Counted from the first letter of the stretch, positions 6,654 through 14,825 are shown. The stretch is 16,559 bases of DNA from Deltaproteobacteria bacterium RIFCSPLOWO2_02_FULL_57_26 (GCA_001798455.1 MGSI01000165.1:1-16559); one strand, 5' to 3'. The notes: generated by a model from the letters alone, not told the origin. Numbers and translations are program-made.

Positions 6654-8006
6654 TTAGGAACCACCCGGAGACCACCCCATGCTGTGGCTGAACCCTAGCT
6701 CCGCCTCCAAGCGCGCGGCCCAGACCTCCACATCTGCTAGAGCACGCTGGGCCATACGCTCCTTTCGCGCCCTGCCCCGAAGCGGCATGGAGATCGCTGG
6801 CAGCAGACCGAAATTAGCGTTCATGGGTTGAAAGTCTTTGCGCGACGGATCCGTGATATAGAGCAGCAGGGCCCCCAGGGCGGTGGTCGCTGGCGGCACC
6901 ACCGGCTCCAACTCCAAAATCAATCTGGCCGCGTTGATCCCAGCGATCAGGCCGCACGCTGCCGACTCCACATATCCCTCTACACCGGTGATCTGGCCGG
7001 CAAAAAACCTCGTCGGGCTCGCGCGCCACTGAAGCGAGGGCAAAAGATGGCGGGGGGAGTCGATGAAGGTGTTTCGGTGAAGGCTTCCCAGGCGGACGAA
7101 CTCGGCCTTTTCCAGGCCCGGGATGAGCGAGAAAACTCTCTTTTGCTCCGGATAGGTCATTTTGGTCTGGAAGCCGACCAGATTATAGAGAGTCGCTTCA
7201 CGGTTTTCCTGGCGCAATTGCACTACCGCATAAGGGCTCTTCCCTGTGCGGGGGTCGATTAAACCGACCGGCTTCATTGGCCCGAAAGCCAACGTCTCCC
7301 TGCCGCGCCCGGCCATCTCCTCAATGGGCATGCACCCTTCAAAGGGGATAAAGCGTTCAAAGCTCCGCGTCGGGATCTTTTCAGCAGCCAGGACTTCGTC
7401 GACAAATCGATCGTATTGCGCTCGTGTCAGCGGGCAATTGAGATAATCCTCCGGGTCCCGCCCATAGCGCGAGGCTCTGAAGACGAGCTCCATGTTGACG
7501 GACTCCGCCGTCACGATGGGCGAGATCGCATCATAGAAATAGAGATGGTCCGAGCCGAGCAGAGAGGCCAAGTGGCGCGACAGAGACGGCGACGTCAACG
7601 GACCTGTGGCCACGATGACGAATCCCGCGGGTATCTGCTTGACCTCTTCCCGTATGAGGCGTACCTGCGGCAGGCTCGCGACTGTGCGTGAGAGCGTGCG
7701 GGAGAAGCCCTCGCGATCCACTGCCAGGGCCGAACCCGCCGGGACCCGATGACCGTGGGCGACCCGGATGACCAGAGAGTCGAGCCGACGCATCTCTTCT
7801 TTCAGCAAACCGGCAGGAGCGGTCAAAGAGAGCGAGCGCAAGGAGTTGCTGCACACCAACTCGGCCAGCTCGCCGCCCGTATGCGCCTCGGTCATCCTTC
7901 CGGGTCGCATTTCAAACAGCTCAACCGCCACGCCTCTGCGGGCAAGTTGCCACGCCGCCTCGCATCCGGCCAACCCGCCGCCGATGATCCGAACAACCCG
8001 CTCCAT
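6654..8006 (-). CDS. trmFO: tRNA (m5U54) methyltransferase, methylene-THF/FAD-dependent
   Basis: 450 residues, standard length. The N-terminus is an FAD-binding Rossmann loop (IIGGGLAGCEAAWQLARRG, about 7-25), with FEMRPGRMTEAH and ELVCSNSLRS following. Cys52 in the latter and Cys225 in PFEGCMPIEEMA correspond to the two functional cysteines of Bacillus TrmFO. Further family blocks are GPMKPVGL, GFQTKMTYPEQ, GQITGVEGYVES (337-348) and PMNANFGLLP (394-403). The enzyme methylates U54 in the T-loop of tRNA, using methylene-tetrahydrofolate as carbon donor and FADH2 as reductant, unlike SAM-dependent TrmA. It starts 3 nt after topA (TAGAGGATG), and its stop is 4 nt before ppx. The dprA-topA-trmFO order is shared by many Firmicutes and Deltaproteobacteria. 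Confidence 0.97.
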   Translation of the reverse strand: MERVVRIIGGGLAGCEAAWQLARRGVAVELFEMRPGRMTEAHTGGELAELVCSNSLRSLSLTAPAGLLKEEMRRLDSLVIRVAHGHRVPAGSALAVDREGFSRTLSRTVASLPQVRLIREEVKQIPAGFVIVATGPLTSPSLSRHLASLLGSDHLYFYDAISPIVTAESVNMELVFRASRYGRDPEDYLNCPLTRAQYDRFVDEVLAAEKIPTRSFERFIPFEGCMPIEEMAGRGRETLAFGPMKPVGLIDPRTGKSPYAVVQLRQENREATLYNLVGFQTKMTYPEQKRVFSLIPGLEKAEFVRLGSLHRNTFIDSPRHLLPSLQWRASPTRFFAGQITGVEGYVESAACGLIAGINAARLILELEPVVPPATTALGALLLYITDPSRKDFQPMNANFGLLPAISMPLRGRARKERMAQRALADVEVWAARLEAELGFSHSMGWSPGGS

Positions 8007-8009
8007 CCT

Positions 8010-10283
8010 CTACTCTGCAAGCTGGACTTTATAGTCGCAGGTCTTGTTGTGGCAGCGCCTCACCCGCCCGGCTCGCCTGGTCACCTTCTCCACCAGGATC
8101 GGCGCCCCGCACTGCGGACAGGCCTCCGCAACCGGCCGATCCCAGGTGGCGAACTGGCACTCCGGATAGCGCTCGCAGCCGTAAAAGATCTTGCGCCGCC
8201 GGGATTTCTTCTCCTGGAGATTTCCCTGCTGGCAATCAGGGCAGCGGATCCCCAGATCCTTTGGTTTTATTAGGGGCCGGATGTTCTTACACTCGGGATA
8301 GCCGCTGCAGCCAAGAAACTGGCCGTACTTGCTCCAGCGCAGCTGCATGGGCCGCCCGCACTCCTCACAGACCTCACTGACCTCGATCTCATCCGCCACC
8401 TGGACCTCGCCCGACGCGCCACGCGTAAAATTTTTCGTATTCTTACACTCGGGATAGCGCGGGCACGCGAGAAACTCGCCATTGCGCCCCCATTTCACAA
8501 CCATCATGGCGCCGCATTTGTCGCAGGGGATCTCCGTGGGCACCTCTTCGCGCTTCACGTCCCTCATCTGCGCTTCCGCTTTTTTCAGATCGCGCGAAAA
8601 TGAGGCGTAGAACCGTTTCATGGCTTTGAGCCAGTCCTCTTTCCCCTCCTCGACCTTATCCAGGATGCCCTCCATGCCGGCAGTGAACTCCACGTTCAGA
8701 ATATCGGGAAAGGAATTGACCAAGAGCTCCGTCACAAGAACGCCGAGTTCGGTGGGGACCAGGCACTTCTTCTCATCCAAGACCACGTACTCCCGATCCA
8801 GGATATTGGACAGGATCACGGCGTAAGTGGAGGGCCGACCGATTCCCTTTTCGTCGAGCTCCTTGATCAGCGAGGCCTGGGTAAAACGCGGCGGGGGTTG
8901 AGTAAAGTGCTGATGGGGATCCAGCGAGAGCAGCTTCAAGAGGTCGCCGGCCGCCAGGTCCGGTAGCGTCCCTTCTTTTTCTTCCTCTGCTTCGTCCCCC
9001 CCTTCAACGTAAAGCCTCATGAACCCGTCGAACTTGAGCTGCTGGCCGGTGGCGCGGAACAGCGCCTCTCCGACACGGATGTCAAAGGCGGTTTGATCGA
9101 ACAGCGCCGGGGTCATCTGGCTCGCTACAAACCGCTCCCAAATCAGGGAATAGAGGGCAAAGGCGTCACGGCGCAGATATTTCCGCACCCGCTCCGGCGC
9201 ATACTCCATCGAGGTTGGCCGAATGGCTTCGTGGGCATCCTGAACGCCCTTTTTGGCTCGATAGGTGACCGGCTTCTCCGGCAGATATTTTTCTCCGTAC
9301 TGGTCGTGGATGAAACGACGCGCTTCTCCCAGGGCGTCCGCGGAAACGCGGGTCGAATCGGTCCGCATATACGTGATGAGCCCAACCGAACCTTCGGGCC
9401 CCAACTCTACCCCTTCATAAAGCCGCTGCGCGATTTGCATAGTCCGTTGGGGCTGAAATCCGAGTTTTCTCGCCGCCTCCTGCTGGAGCTTGCTGGTGAC
9501 GAACGGCGGCGTGGGAAACCGGCGCCGCTCTTTCTTTTCCACTTGGCTGACGGCCCACGGCAGCCCTTCCAAAGCTCCGACAATCTTGCGGATTGCGGCC
9601 TCATCTTCGATGCGGGATTTCTTCTGGTCGACCTTCTCTCCCTGCCACTCGATCAAGCGCGCCTCAAACGACGGGCCGACCCGCCCCTCCAGGAGCGCGC
9701 TCAAGGACCAATATTCTTGCGAGACAAAGGCGCGGACCGCTTTTTCCCGCTCGCAGACAAGGCGCACCGTCACCGACTGCACCCGCCCGGCGCTCAATCC
9801 CCGCCGTACCTTTTTCCACAGGATAGGGCTAATCTGGTAGCCCACCAGCCGGTCCAGGATCCGACGGGCGATCTGGGCCTCAAACTTTTTCCGGTCCAGC
9901 TTCTGCGGATGCGCGATCGCCTCTTGCACCGCCTTACGGGTGATTTCGTTGATCAGAACTCGGTGCAGGCGATGATGGTCGCGACCGATTTGGTCTGCGA
10001 TGTGCCAGGCGATGGCCTCGCCTTCTCGATCGGGGTCGGAAGCCAGGTAGATCTGCTCCTTGCCTTTAGCGGCCCGGCGCAGCGCTTCAATAATCTTCTT
10101 TTTTCCCTGGATGACGTGGAAGTCGGGCACAAACCCTTTCTCGATGTTCACGCCCAATTTGCTTTTGGGCAGATCCACGATATGGCCGACTGAGGCCTCA
10201 ACCTGGAAATCCCGACCCAGGTATCTCGCCAACGTCCTGGCCTTGGCCGGGGACTCGACTATGACTAGATTTTTCGCTGCCAT
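8010..10283 (-). CDS. topA: DNA topoisomerase I (type IA)
   Basis: 757 residues. The TOPRIM domain begins NLVIVESPAKA with Glu10, followed by LASDPDREGEAIAWH, where Asp83, Asp85 and Glu87 form the metal site. The central domains have LSAGRVQSV (163-171), the catalytic tyrosine Tyr305 in LITYMRTDSTRVS, and GIGRPSTYA (480-488). The C-terminus (587-750) has four four-cysteine clusters: CDKCG...CPRYPEC, CEECG...CSGYPEC, CPDC...CERYPEC, CPQCG...CHNKTC, the zinc-ribbon tail that binds single-stranded DNA and RNA polymerase in better-studied enzymes. It relaxes negative supercoils via a 5'-phosphotyrosine intermediate. Shine-Dalgarno match is weak. It lies 75 nt after dprA, with a palindromic repeat between them. 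Confidence 0.97.
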   Translation of the reverse strand: MAAKNLVIVESPAKARTLARYLGRDFQVEASVGHIVDLPKSKLGVNIEKGFVPDFHVIQGKKKIIEALRRAAKGKEQIYLASDPDREGEAIAWHIADQIGRDHHRLHRVLINEITRKAVQEAIAHPQKLDRKKFEAQIARRILDRLVGYQISPILWKKVRRGLSAGRVQSVTVRLVCEREKAVRAFVSQEYWSLSALLEGRVGPSFEARLIEWQGEKVDQKKSRIEDEAAIRKIVGALEGLPWAVSQVEKKERRRFPTPPFVTSKLQQEAARKLGFQPQRTMQIAQRLYEGVELGPEGSVGLITYMRTDSTRVSADALGEARRFIHDQYGEKYLPEKPVTYRAKKGVQDAHEAIRPTSMEYAPERVRKYLRRDAFALYSLIWERFVASQMTPALFDQTAFDIRVGEALFRATGQQLKFDGFMRLYVEGGDEAEEEKEGTLPDLAAGDLLKLLSLDPHQHFTQPPPRFTQASLIKELDEKGIGRPSTYAVILSNILDREYVVLDEKKCLVPTELGVLVTELLVNSFPDILNVEFTAGMEGILDKVEEGKEDWLKAMKRFYASFSRDLKKAEAQMRDVKREEVPTEIPCDKCGAMMVVKWGRNGEFLACPRYPECKNTKNFTRGASGEVQVADEIEVSEVCEECGRPMQLRWSKYGQFLGCSGYPECKNIRPLIKPKDLGIRCPDCQQGNLQEKKSRRRKIFYGCERYPECQFATWDRPVAEACPQCGAPILVEKVTRRAGRVRRCHNKTCDYKVQLAE

Positions 10284-10308
10284 AAGATCAATTTCATATC
10301 TCCGATTC

Positions 10309-10343
10309 CAGATCTCAGATTTCGAAATTGAGATCTGAGATCT
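10309..10343. repeat. Palindromic AT-rich repeat between dprA and topA
   Basis: CAGATCTCA (10309-10317) pairs over nine bases with TGAGATCTG (10329-10337). Between them the arms continue into the self-complementary ATTTCGAAAT (10319-10328), leaving only G10318 unpaired. GAGATCT is also repeated in tandem at 10330-10343. Base composition is much richer in A/T than the genes around it. Similar GATTTCAGAT / GAAATTTGA-type elements are, to my recollection, dispersed in many GC-rich soil bacterial genomes. No T-run follows, so it is not a standard terminator. Confidence 0.7.
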
Positions 10344-10358
10344 GCAATTTGTGATTGT

Positions 10359-11513
10359 CTAGTTTGCCACGAACCTCTTTCCCGGAAGCTGTTTTAAAAG
10401 CCCCTGAAGCTCCAGCTCCAAAAGCAGCTCTGAAACCTTGGCGGCAGAGAGCCCGCTTTTTTGGATCACTTCGTCGATCTGGAGCGGATGGATCTCGACC
10501 AGCTCGAACACTTTCCTCGCCTCGACGCTCAGCCCTGCCGGCACGCGGCGCTGGGAAGCGCCCTCAAGCGCGCCCGCTCGCCGCACGAGCTGGGGCGCGA
10601 TCTCCTCGACGATGTCCTGCACGCCCTCCACTAACTTGGCCCCCTGCCGGATCAAACGATGAGTGCCGCGACTGCGGCTCGCACCCGCCTCCCCCGGCAC
10701 GGCAAAAACTTCCCGCCCCTGTTCCAGGGCCAAACTGGCTGTGATTAAGGACCCGCTCTTCTCGGTCGCCTCGACCACTACAACACCGAGAGAAAGACCG
10801 CTGATCAGGCGGTTACGCGAAGGGAAGTTGTAGGAAAACGGTGGGGTTCCGATCGGTTGCTCGGAAACAATCGCCCCGCGCTCGCAGAGCGTTCGATAGA
10901 GATCCTCATGCTCCGGGGGGTAGACCACATCGACACCCGAACCCAAAACCGCCAAGGTTCTTCCCCCGGCGCTGAGCGCGCTCTTGTGTGCTTCCCCATC
11001 GATGCCACGCGCCATGCCGCTCACTACTGTGAACCCCATCCCGGCCAAACCTTGAGCAAGCTCGCGGGTGATCCGGAGGCCGTACTCGCTCGCGCTGCGC
11101 GACCCGACCACGGCCACAGCCCTGTCATCCTCGGGTCGAAGTTGCCCTTTGACGTACAGGAAAGGCGGCGGATCGGGAAGGGTCCGCAGGCGCCCAGGAT
11201 AATCCGGAGCGTTGAACGGGAGAATCCCGGCGCCGGCCGCCAACGCACGGCGTCCTTCCTGCTCAACTTCCTCCCATTGGGAGAAGCGAAGCAGTCCGGC
11301 GATCGCTTCCCTGTCGAGGCCGGGGATTTCGCCCAACTCCGCCTCCGAGGCGGAAAAGGCCTGCGTGGGATCGCCAAAATACTCGACCAGTCTCTTAAAA
11401 CCTACACAACCCAGCCGGTTGACTCGCCCCAGGGCAAGCCAAGGAACACAATCCTTTCCTACCAAAGAAGGCAAAAAGAGATCCTCCGCCAAATTTATAC
11501 AAGCCTGAACCAT
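10359..11513 (-). CDS. dprA: DNA processing protein DprA/Smf
   Basis: 384 residues from ATG 11513. A SAM-like N-terminal region holds WLALGRVNRLGCVGFKRLVEYFGDP (25-49), then the Rossmann DNA-binding core: VGSRSASEYG (136-145), SGMARGID (165-172) with AH following, GSGVDVVYP, FPSRNRLISGLS (230-241), and GSLITASLALEQGREVFAVPG (254-274). A C-terminal winged-helix domain covers about 325-384. DprA protects incoming single-stranded DNA and loads RecA during transformation and related recombination. Start choice is open: ATG 11513 has an AAAGG 9 nt upstream, but codons 2-8 are unusually A/T-rich and an in-frame TTG at 11474 stands 8 nt behind a perfect GGAGG; starting there (371 aa) would better match usual N-termini. 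It is followed by topA. Confidence 0.95.
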   Translation of the reverse strand: MVQACINLAEDLFLPSLVGKDCVPWLALGRVNRLGCVGFKRLVEYFGDPTQAFSASEAELGEIPGLDREAIAGLLRFSQWEEVEQEGRRALAAGAGILPFNAPDYPGRLRTLPDPPPFLYVKGQLRPEDDRAVAVVGSRSASEYGLRITRELAQGLAGMGFTVVSGMARGIDGEAHKSALSAGGRTLAVLGSGVDVVYPPEHEDLYRTLCERGAIVSEQPIGTPPFSYNFPSRNRLISGLSLGVVVVEATEKSGSLITASLALEQGREVFAVPGEAGASRSRGTHRLIRQGAKLVEGVQDIVEEIAPQLVRRAGALEGASQRRVPAGLSVEARKVFELVEIHPLQIDEVIQKSGLSAAKVSELLLELELQGLLKQLPGKRFVAN

Positions 11514-11581
11514 ATCTTTTAACCTTTTGTCAACCGGAAGTGCTTAGTCTGAAGCTCGAATCAGGGATACCAAAAAAAATC

Positions 11582-11587
11582 ATTATA
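11582..11587 (-). promoter_or_regulatory. Possible -10 element upstream of dprA
   Basis: A perfect TATAAT (minus strand, 11587-11582) lies in the A/T-rich 127-nt gap between ogt and dprA, just before a run of eight Ts. No good -35 is found 16-18 bp upstream (TGGCGG at 17 bp). It could make dprA-topA-trmFO-ppx partly independent of the upstream half of the chain. Weak evidence. Confidence 0.3.
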
Positions 11588-11640
11588 TTGCAAAACCCCG
11601 ATTACCGCCAGACTCACTCCTGAGGCTCCGCAGAACGCCG

Positions 11641-12138
11641 CTACTCTCGCTCCTTGTGGCGCGGGGCTCGCAGCCCCCCGCGGAGTCCTTCAAGCTCCAG
11701 AAGTCTTCTCTTCCAGCTCAGGCCCAACGCGAAGCCGCCCAGTTGCCCGTCGCTGCGGATCACGCGATGGCACGGGATGATAATAGGGACAGGATTCCGA
11801 GCCAACGCGTTGCCCACCGCCCGGCTAGCTCCCGGTCTTCCCAGCCGCCGAGCGATCCAACGGTAGCTCCTGACCTGGCCGTAAGGGATCCGCGCGGTGA
11901 CCCTCAAGACTGCGCGCGTAAAACCGGGAAGGCCGGAAAGATCGCACGGCACCCTAAATGAGCGCAGCCGGCCAGCCAAGTAGGCCCTGATCTCTTTTCG
12001 CGCGAGGTTCTCCCAGCGCCGCACGGATCCGCTCGCCACTTTCGCTCGCGTGGAGCCTGACTCACGGTCGGTTTCTTTCCTCAGCCGCACTGCCTTGATT
12101 CCTGCCTGGGAGACCTGGACAAAAAACCCGTGCTTCAC
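11641..12138 (-). CDS. ogt: Methylated-DNA-protein-cysteine methyltransferase (O6-methylguanine repair)
   Basis: The start is GTG 12138, whose last bases overlap the der stop in a GTGA junction and which has GGAG 9 nt upstream. The frame stays open back to 12585, but that extension only mirrors der in another frame and has no resemblance to the family. This gives 165 residues. The C-terminal DNA-binding/catalytic domain is complete: IPYGQVRSYRWIARRLG (84-100), ASRAVGNALARNP (104-116), the acceptor Cys123 in IIIPCHRVI, and SDGQLGGFALGLSWKRRLLELE to 150. The protein moves the alkyl group from O6-alkylguanine irreversibly onto Cys123. The N-terminal domain is short and poorly conserved, as usual. 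It is coupled to der and lies in a chain with dprA and topA. Confidence 0.95.
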   Translation of the reverse strand: MKHGFFVQVSQAGIKAVRLRKETDRESGSTRAKVASGSVRRWENLARKEIRAYLAGRLRSFRVPCDLSGLPGFTRAVLRVTARIPYGQVRSYRWIARRLGRPGASRAVGNALARNPVPIIIPCHRVIRSDGQLGGFALGLSWKRRLLELEGLRGGLRAPRHKERE

Positions 12139-13523
12139 TTTTTTCTTCTCCTGCGCTCGTCCCTGCGCGCGCGTAAAATTAAGCGGATCGGTGATCCCGT
12201 AAGCCCCAAAGCTAGTCGCAGCTGATGGATCAAATAGCGTTGGTAGCCGGAAGAAACCCCTTCCGGGACACTCACGAAAACCATCAATGTCGGGGGACAT
12301 ACCGCGGTCTGGGTGGCATAAAAGAACTTTACTTCCCGGCCTTGATACAGGGGGGGCCCATGCGCTTGGACCACCTCCCGCAGGGCCTGATTGAGCGGTG
12401 CGGTTCGAATCCTGCGCTGATAGGAAAGGGCCACCCCTTGAACTGCTTTTAGCAGATCCTCGACCCCTTCCCCCGTCAGCATCGAGAGAAAAACAAGCGG
12501 CGCAAAATCGACGAAGGCGAGCTTGTGAAACACCCGTTCGCCATAGGACTCCGGGCTCCTTCGCTCGGGTGGCACGAGATCCCATTTGTTCACCGCCAAA
12601 ATCAGCCCCTTTCCGCGCTGCAATGCATAAGCCAGAATCTGGGCATCCTGGTCGGTTACGCCCTCCGGCCCGTCCAGGAGGTGGATGACCAAATCGCCTC
12701 GCTCCACCGAGCCGAGGGAACGGATCACGCTATAGCGCTCGAGCCGGTCCACAATTCTCGCCTTGCGACGGATTCCCGCTGTGTCCACCAAAACGTACGG
12801 TTCCCCCCCTAATGTGAAAGGAGTATCCAAGGCGTCCCTCGTGGTGCCGGGAACGGAATCCACCACGGAGCGTTCATAGCCCAGCAGCCGATTCACCAAG
12901 GTTGATTTCCCCACGTTGGGACGCCCGACGACGGCAAGAAAAAGCGGTCTTGGCCGCACCTCTTCCTCGCCTGGGACCTTCTCAGCCGCCGACGGAAAGG
13001 CCGCGACGATCCGATCCATCAACGCGGTTATCCCGAGGCCATGCTCTGCCGAAACCGGAAAAATCTCGTTTACTCCCAGGGTGTAAAACTCGTACAGGCG
13101 GTCCTCTTTAGGAGGGGTATCGATTTTGTTGACGGCATAAAATACCGGCTTGTTAACTCGCCTCAGGAGAAGCACCGCGTCGCGGTCCAGGGGATTCAAG
13201 CCGGCCTTTCCGTCGAAGACAAACAAGATAACATCTGCCTCCTCCATAGCCAGACGGCTTTGCTCCTGAATCTTTCTCTCCAGACCGCTCTCCGCCTCCG
13301 AGTCAAACCCACCGGTGTCAATGAGGATAAACTTCCTTTCCTCCCACTCAGCCGCGCCGTAATTGCGGTCTCGAGTCACCCCTGGCGTGTTATCCACGAT
13401 GGCTTTCCTTTTGCCGGTGAGGCGGTTAAAAAGCGCGGATTTACCGACATTGGGCCGACCGACGAGGGCGAGAACCGGAAGGCGCCCAGAAGGGCCGGGG
13501 CTGAACTCTGTCATCCGGGCCAT
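12135..13523 (-). CDS. der: Ribosome-associated double GTPase Der (EngA)
   Basis: 462 residues from ATG 13523, which is 2 nt after the era stop; a second ATG at 13514 is possible, and the open frame upstream to 13568 only covers the era tail. Two TrmE-Era-EngA-type GTPase domains lie in tandem. The first has GRPNVGKS (22-29), DTGG (69-72) and NKID (132-135). The second has GRPNVGKS (200-207), DTAG (247-250) and NKWD (312-315). A KH-like domain follows, and the protein ends in a basic tail (RRDERRRRKK). Der binds the 50S subunit and is essential for its late assembly. It is sandwiched between era (30S assembly) and ogt; the last four bases overlap ogt. Confidence 0.97.
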   Translation of the reverse strand: MARMTEFSPGPSGRLPVLALVGRPNVGKSALFNRLTGKRKAIVDNTPGVTRDRNYGAAEWEERKFILIDTGGFDSEAESGLERKIQEQSRLAMEEADVILFVFDGKAGLNPLDRDAVLLLRRVNKPVFYAVNKIDTPPKEDRLYEFYTLGVNEIFPVSAEHGLGITALMDRIVAAFPSAAEKVPGEEEVRPRPLFLAVVGRPNVGKSTLVNRLLGYERSVVDSVPGTTRDALDTPFTLGGEPYVLVDTAGIRRKARIVDRLERYSVIRSLGSVERGDLVIHLLDGPEGVTDQDAQILAYALQRGKGLILAVNKWDLVPPERRSPESYGERVFHKLAFVDFAPLVFLSMLTGEGVEDLLKAVQGVALSYQRRIRTAPLNQALREVVQAHGPPLYQGREVKFFYATQTAVCPPTLMVFVSVPEGVSSGYQRYLIHQLRLALGLTGSPIRLILRARRDERRRRKK

Positions 13524-13525
13524 CT

Positions 13526-14452
13526 TTAAAGACCTAGGCTGGTCAAGGCATACGGGTCCTGGGTCCATCCCTTGTGGACTTTGACGAAGAGCTCCAGAAA
13601 GATTCGACAGCCCAAAAGCCTCTCCAGTTCCTCCCGCGCCTGCGTGCCGATCTCCTTGAGCATGGACCCTCTCTTGCCGATCAGGATAGGTTTGTGCGAT
13701 TCCCGATCGGCGTGGATCGCCGCCTTGATGACGATCAGGTTGCGCTCCTCTTTTTCGCTGAATTCCTCGATCACTACCGCGGTGCCGTAAGGGATCTCCT
13801 CGCGCGTCAGGATGAAGACTTTCTCGCGAATAATCTCAGCCGCGAGAAAGCGCTCGGTCTGATCCGTAACTTCTCCCTCAGGGTAATAGCGCGGCCCTTC
13901 CGGTAGCTGCTTGACGACGAGATCCAAAATCAGGGGCAGGTTCTCTCCCTTGAGGGCGCTCACCGGGACAATCTCCCTTCCCGGCAATAACTCGGCGCAC
14001 CGCTGCATCAGCGGCAGGAGCTTTCCCTTGGAGATAAGGTCCATTTTGTTGAGCAGGATCAACACGGCGGCCTCGGACTGAGCGAGCATGCGCGCGATAT
14101 CCTCATCCTCAGTGCGGATCTTCTCGCTGGCATCGAGGAGCCAGAGAACTCCATCCACCTCGTGCAAGGTGGCCCGCGCGACCTCCACCATGCGCCGATT
14201 CATCAGCGAGTGAGCCCGGTGAATACCGGGTGTATCCAGGAAGACGACCTGGGCGTTCGCCATGGTCTTGATACCGCGAATCCGATTCCGCGTCGTCTGC
14301 GGCTTGGGCGTCACGATGGCGATCTTCTCCCCCAGCAGCTGGTTCAGCAGCGTGGATTTTCCGACATTGGGCCGCCCGACGATCGCCACAAAGCCGGAGC
14401 GATGCGGCTCCGCCTTCGGCCCGGCCCGATGATTTGGTTCTTCCGAGATCAT
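13526..14452 (-). CDS. era: GTPase Era, 30S ribosomal subunit maturation factor
   Basis: 308 residues from ATG 14452. The frame is open to 14569, but that extension overlaps the upstream gene, and GGAGG about 10 nt before ATG 14452 supports the later start. G motifs are GRPNVGKS (26-33), the switch PQTTRNRI (51-58), DTPG (73-76), NKMD (135-138) and SALKG (165-169). The C-terminal type II KH domain carries GKRGSMLKEIG (259-269) and ends in FVKVHKGW. Era binds the 3' end of 16S rRNA and couples 30S maturation to GTP hydrolysis. It begins 1 nt after the stop of the DOPA-dioxygenase-like gene and ends 2 nt before der, so the three are probably translated from one transcript. Confidence 0.97.
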   Translation of the reverse strand: MISEEPNHRAGPKAEPHRSGFVAIVGRPNVGKSTLLNQLLGEKIAIVTPKPQTTRNRIRGIKTMANAQVVFLDTPGIHRAHSLMNRRMVEVARATLHEVDGVLWLLDASEKIRTEDEDIARMLAQSEAAVLILLNKMDLISKGKLLPLMQRCAELLPGREIVPVSALKGENLPLILDLVVKQLPEGPRYYPEGEVTDQTERFLAAEIIREKVFILTREEIPYGTAVVIEEFSEKEERNLIVIKAAIHADRESHKPILIGKRGSMLKEIGTQAREELERLLGCRIFLELFVKVHKGWTQDPYALTSLGL

Positions 14453-14453
14453 C

Positions 14454-14795
14454 TTAACCCAGACCTCCAACGTCAAGCTTGAGTTTCTTCCCCAACCAGA
14501 GGCAGCGCTCCAAGTGGTCCGCAACGGCGTCGTCGGTCTCGGGATGGACGAGGATATCCAACCCCTCACGGTTAAGCATCAACCACGGGACAACCTGGGC
14601 GAACTGCTCGGGAGCGAAAACGACTTGATACATGGATTTCGGATGGGGACCGACCGGCTTGTCATGCCAGCTCCCGAGCTGAACCTCAAAGCGGGCCGCC
14701 AACCCTTCCCTGACCCGCGCCGCAGCTTCGCGGCTCTTCGGGTCGTAGTAAACATGAGCATGATAGCCTTGAATCATTTCCGTGTCTTTCATCAT
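14454..14795 (-). CDS. DOPA 4,5-dioxygenase family protein
   Basis: 113 residues, the usual size of this small family (Pfam DOPA_dioxygen, from memory). The family pattern is clear: GYHAHVYYD (10-18) with His12 and His14, FEVQLGSWHDKPVGPHP (36-52), then VVPWLMLNREGLDILVHPETDDAVADH (68-94), and WLGKKLKLD. His residues 12, 14, 51 and 84 are candidate metal ligands. In fungi and plants, homologues open the ring of DOPA extradiolically, but bacterial members have largely untested substrates, so a catechol dioxygenase role is inference. Two adjacent ATGs (14795, 14792) sit behind a GGCGGGGG stretch. It is first in the chain, followed 1 nt later by era, and is divergent from the EamA transporter. 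Confidence 0.88.
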   Translation of the reverse strand: MMKDTEMIQGYHAHVYYDPKSREAAARVREGLAARFEVQLGSWHDKPVGPHPKSMYQVVFAPEQFAQVVPWLMLNREGLDILVHPETDDAVADHLERCLWLGKKLKLDVGGLG

Positions 14796-14825
14796 AACCC
14801 CCGCCTGATTATTTTTATCAAATAT

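Noticed and set aside
9093..10193. Long open frame (366 codons) on the plus strand opposite topA
   Set aside because: Antisense shadow of a GC-rich gene; no family motifs, no ribosome binding site, and topA is unambiguous on the other strand.
11560..11600. T8 run after ogt as a terminator
   Set aside because: No stable GC-rich hairpin immediately precedes the T-run.
12139..12585. 447-bp in-frame 5' extension of the ogt reading frame
   Set aside because: It lies wholly inside der in another frame, has low-complexity composition and no resemblance to the methyltransferase family; GTG 12138 with GGAG upstream is a better start.
14453..14569. Upstream extension of era
   Set aside because: Overlaps the dioxygenase-like gene in a different frame; ATG 14452 has a GGAGG and gives the normal Era N-terminus.
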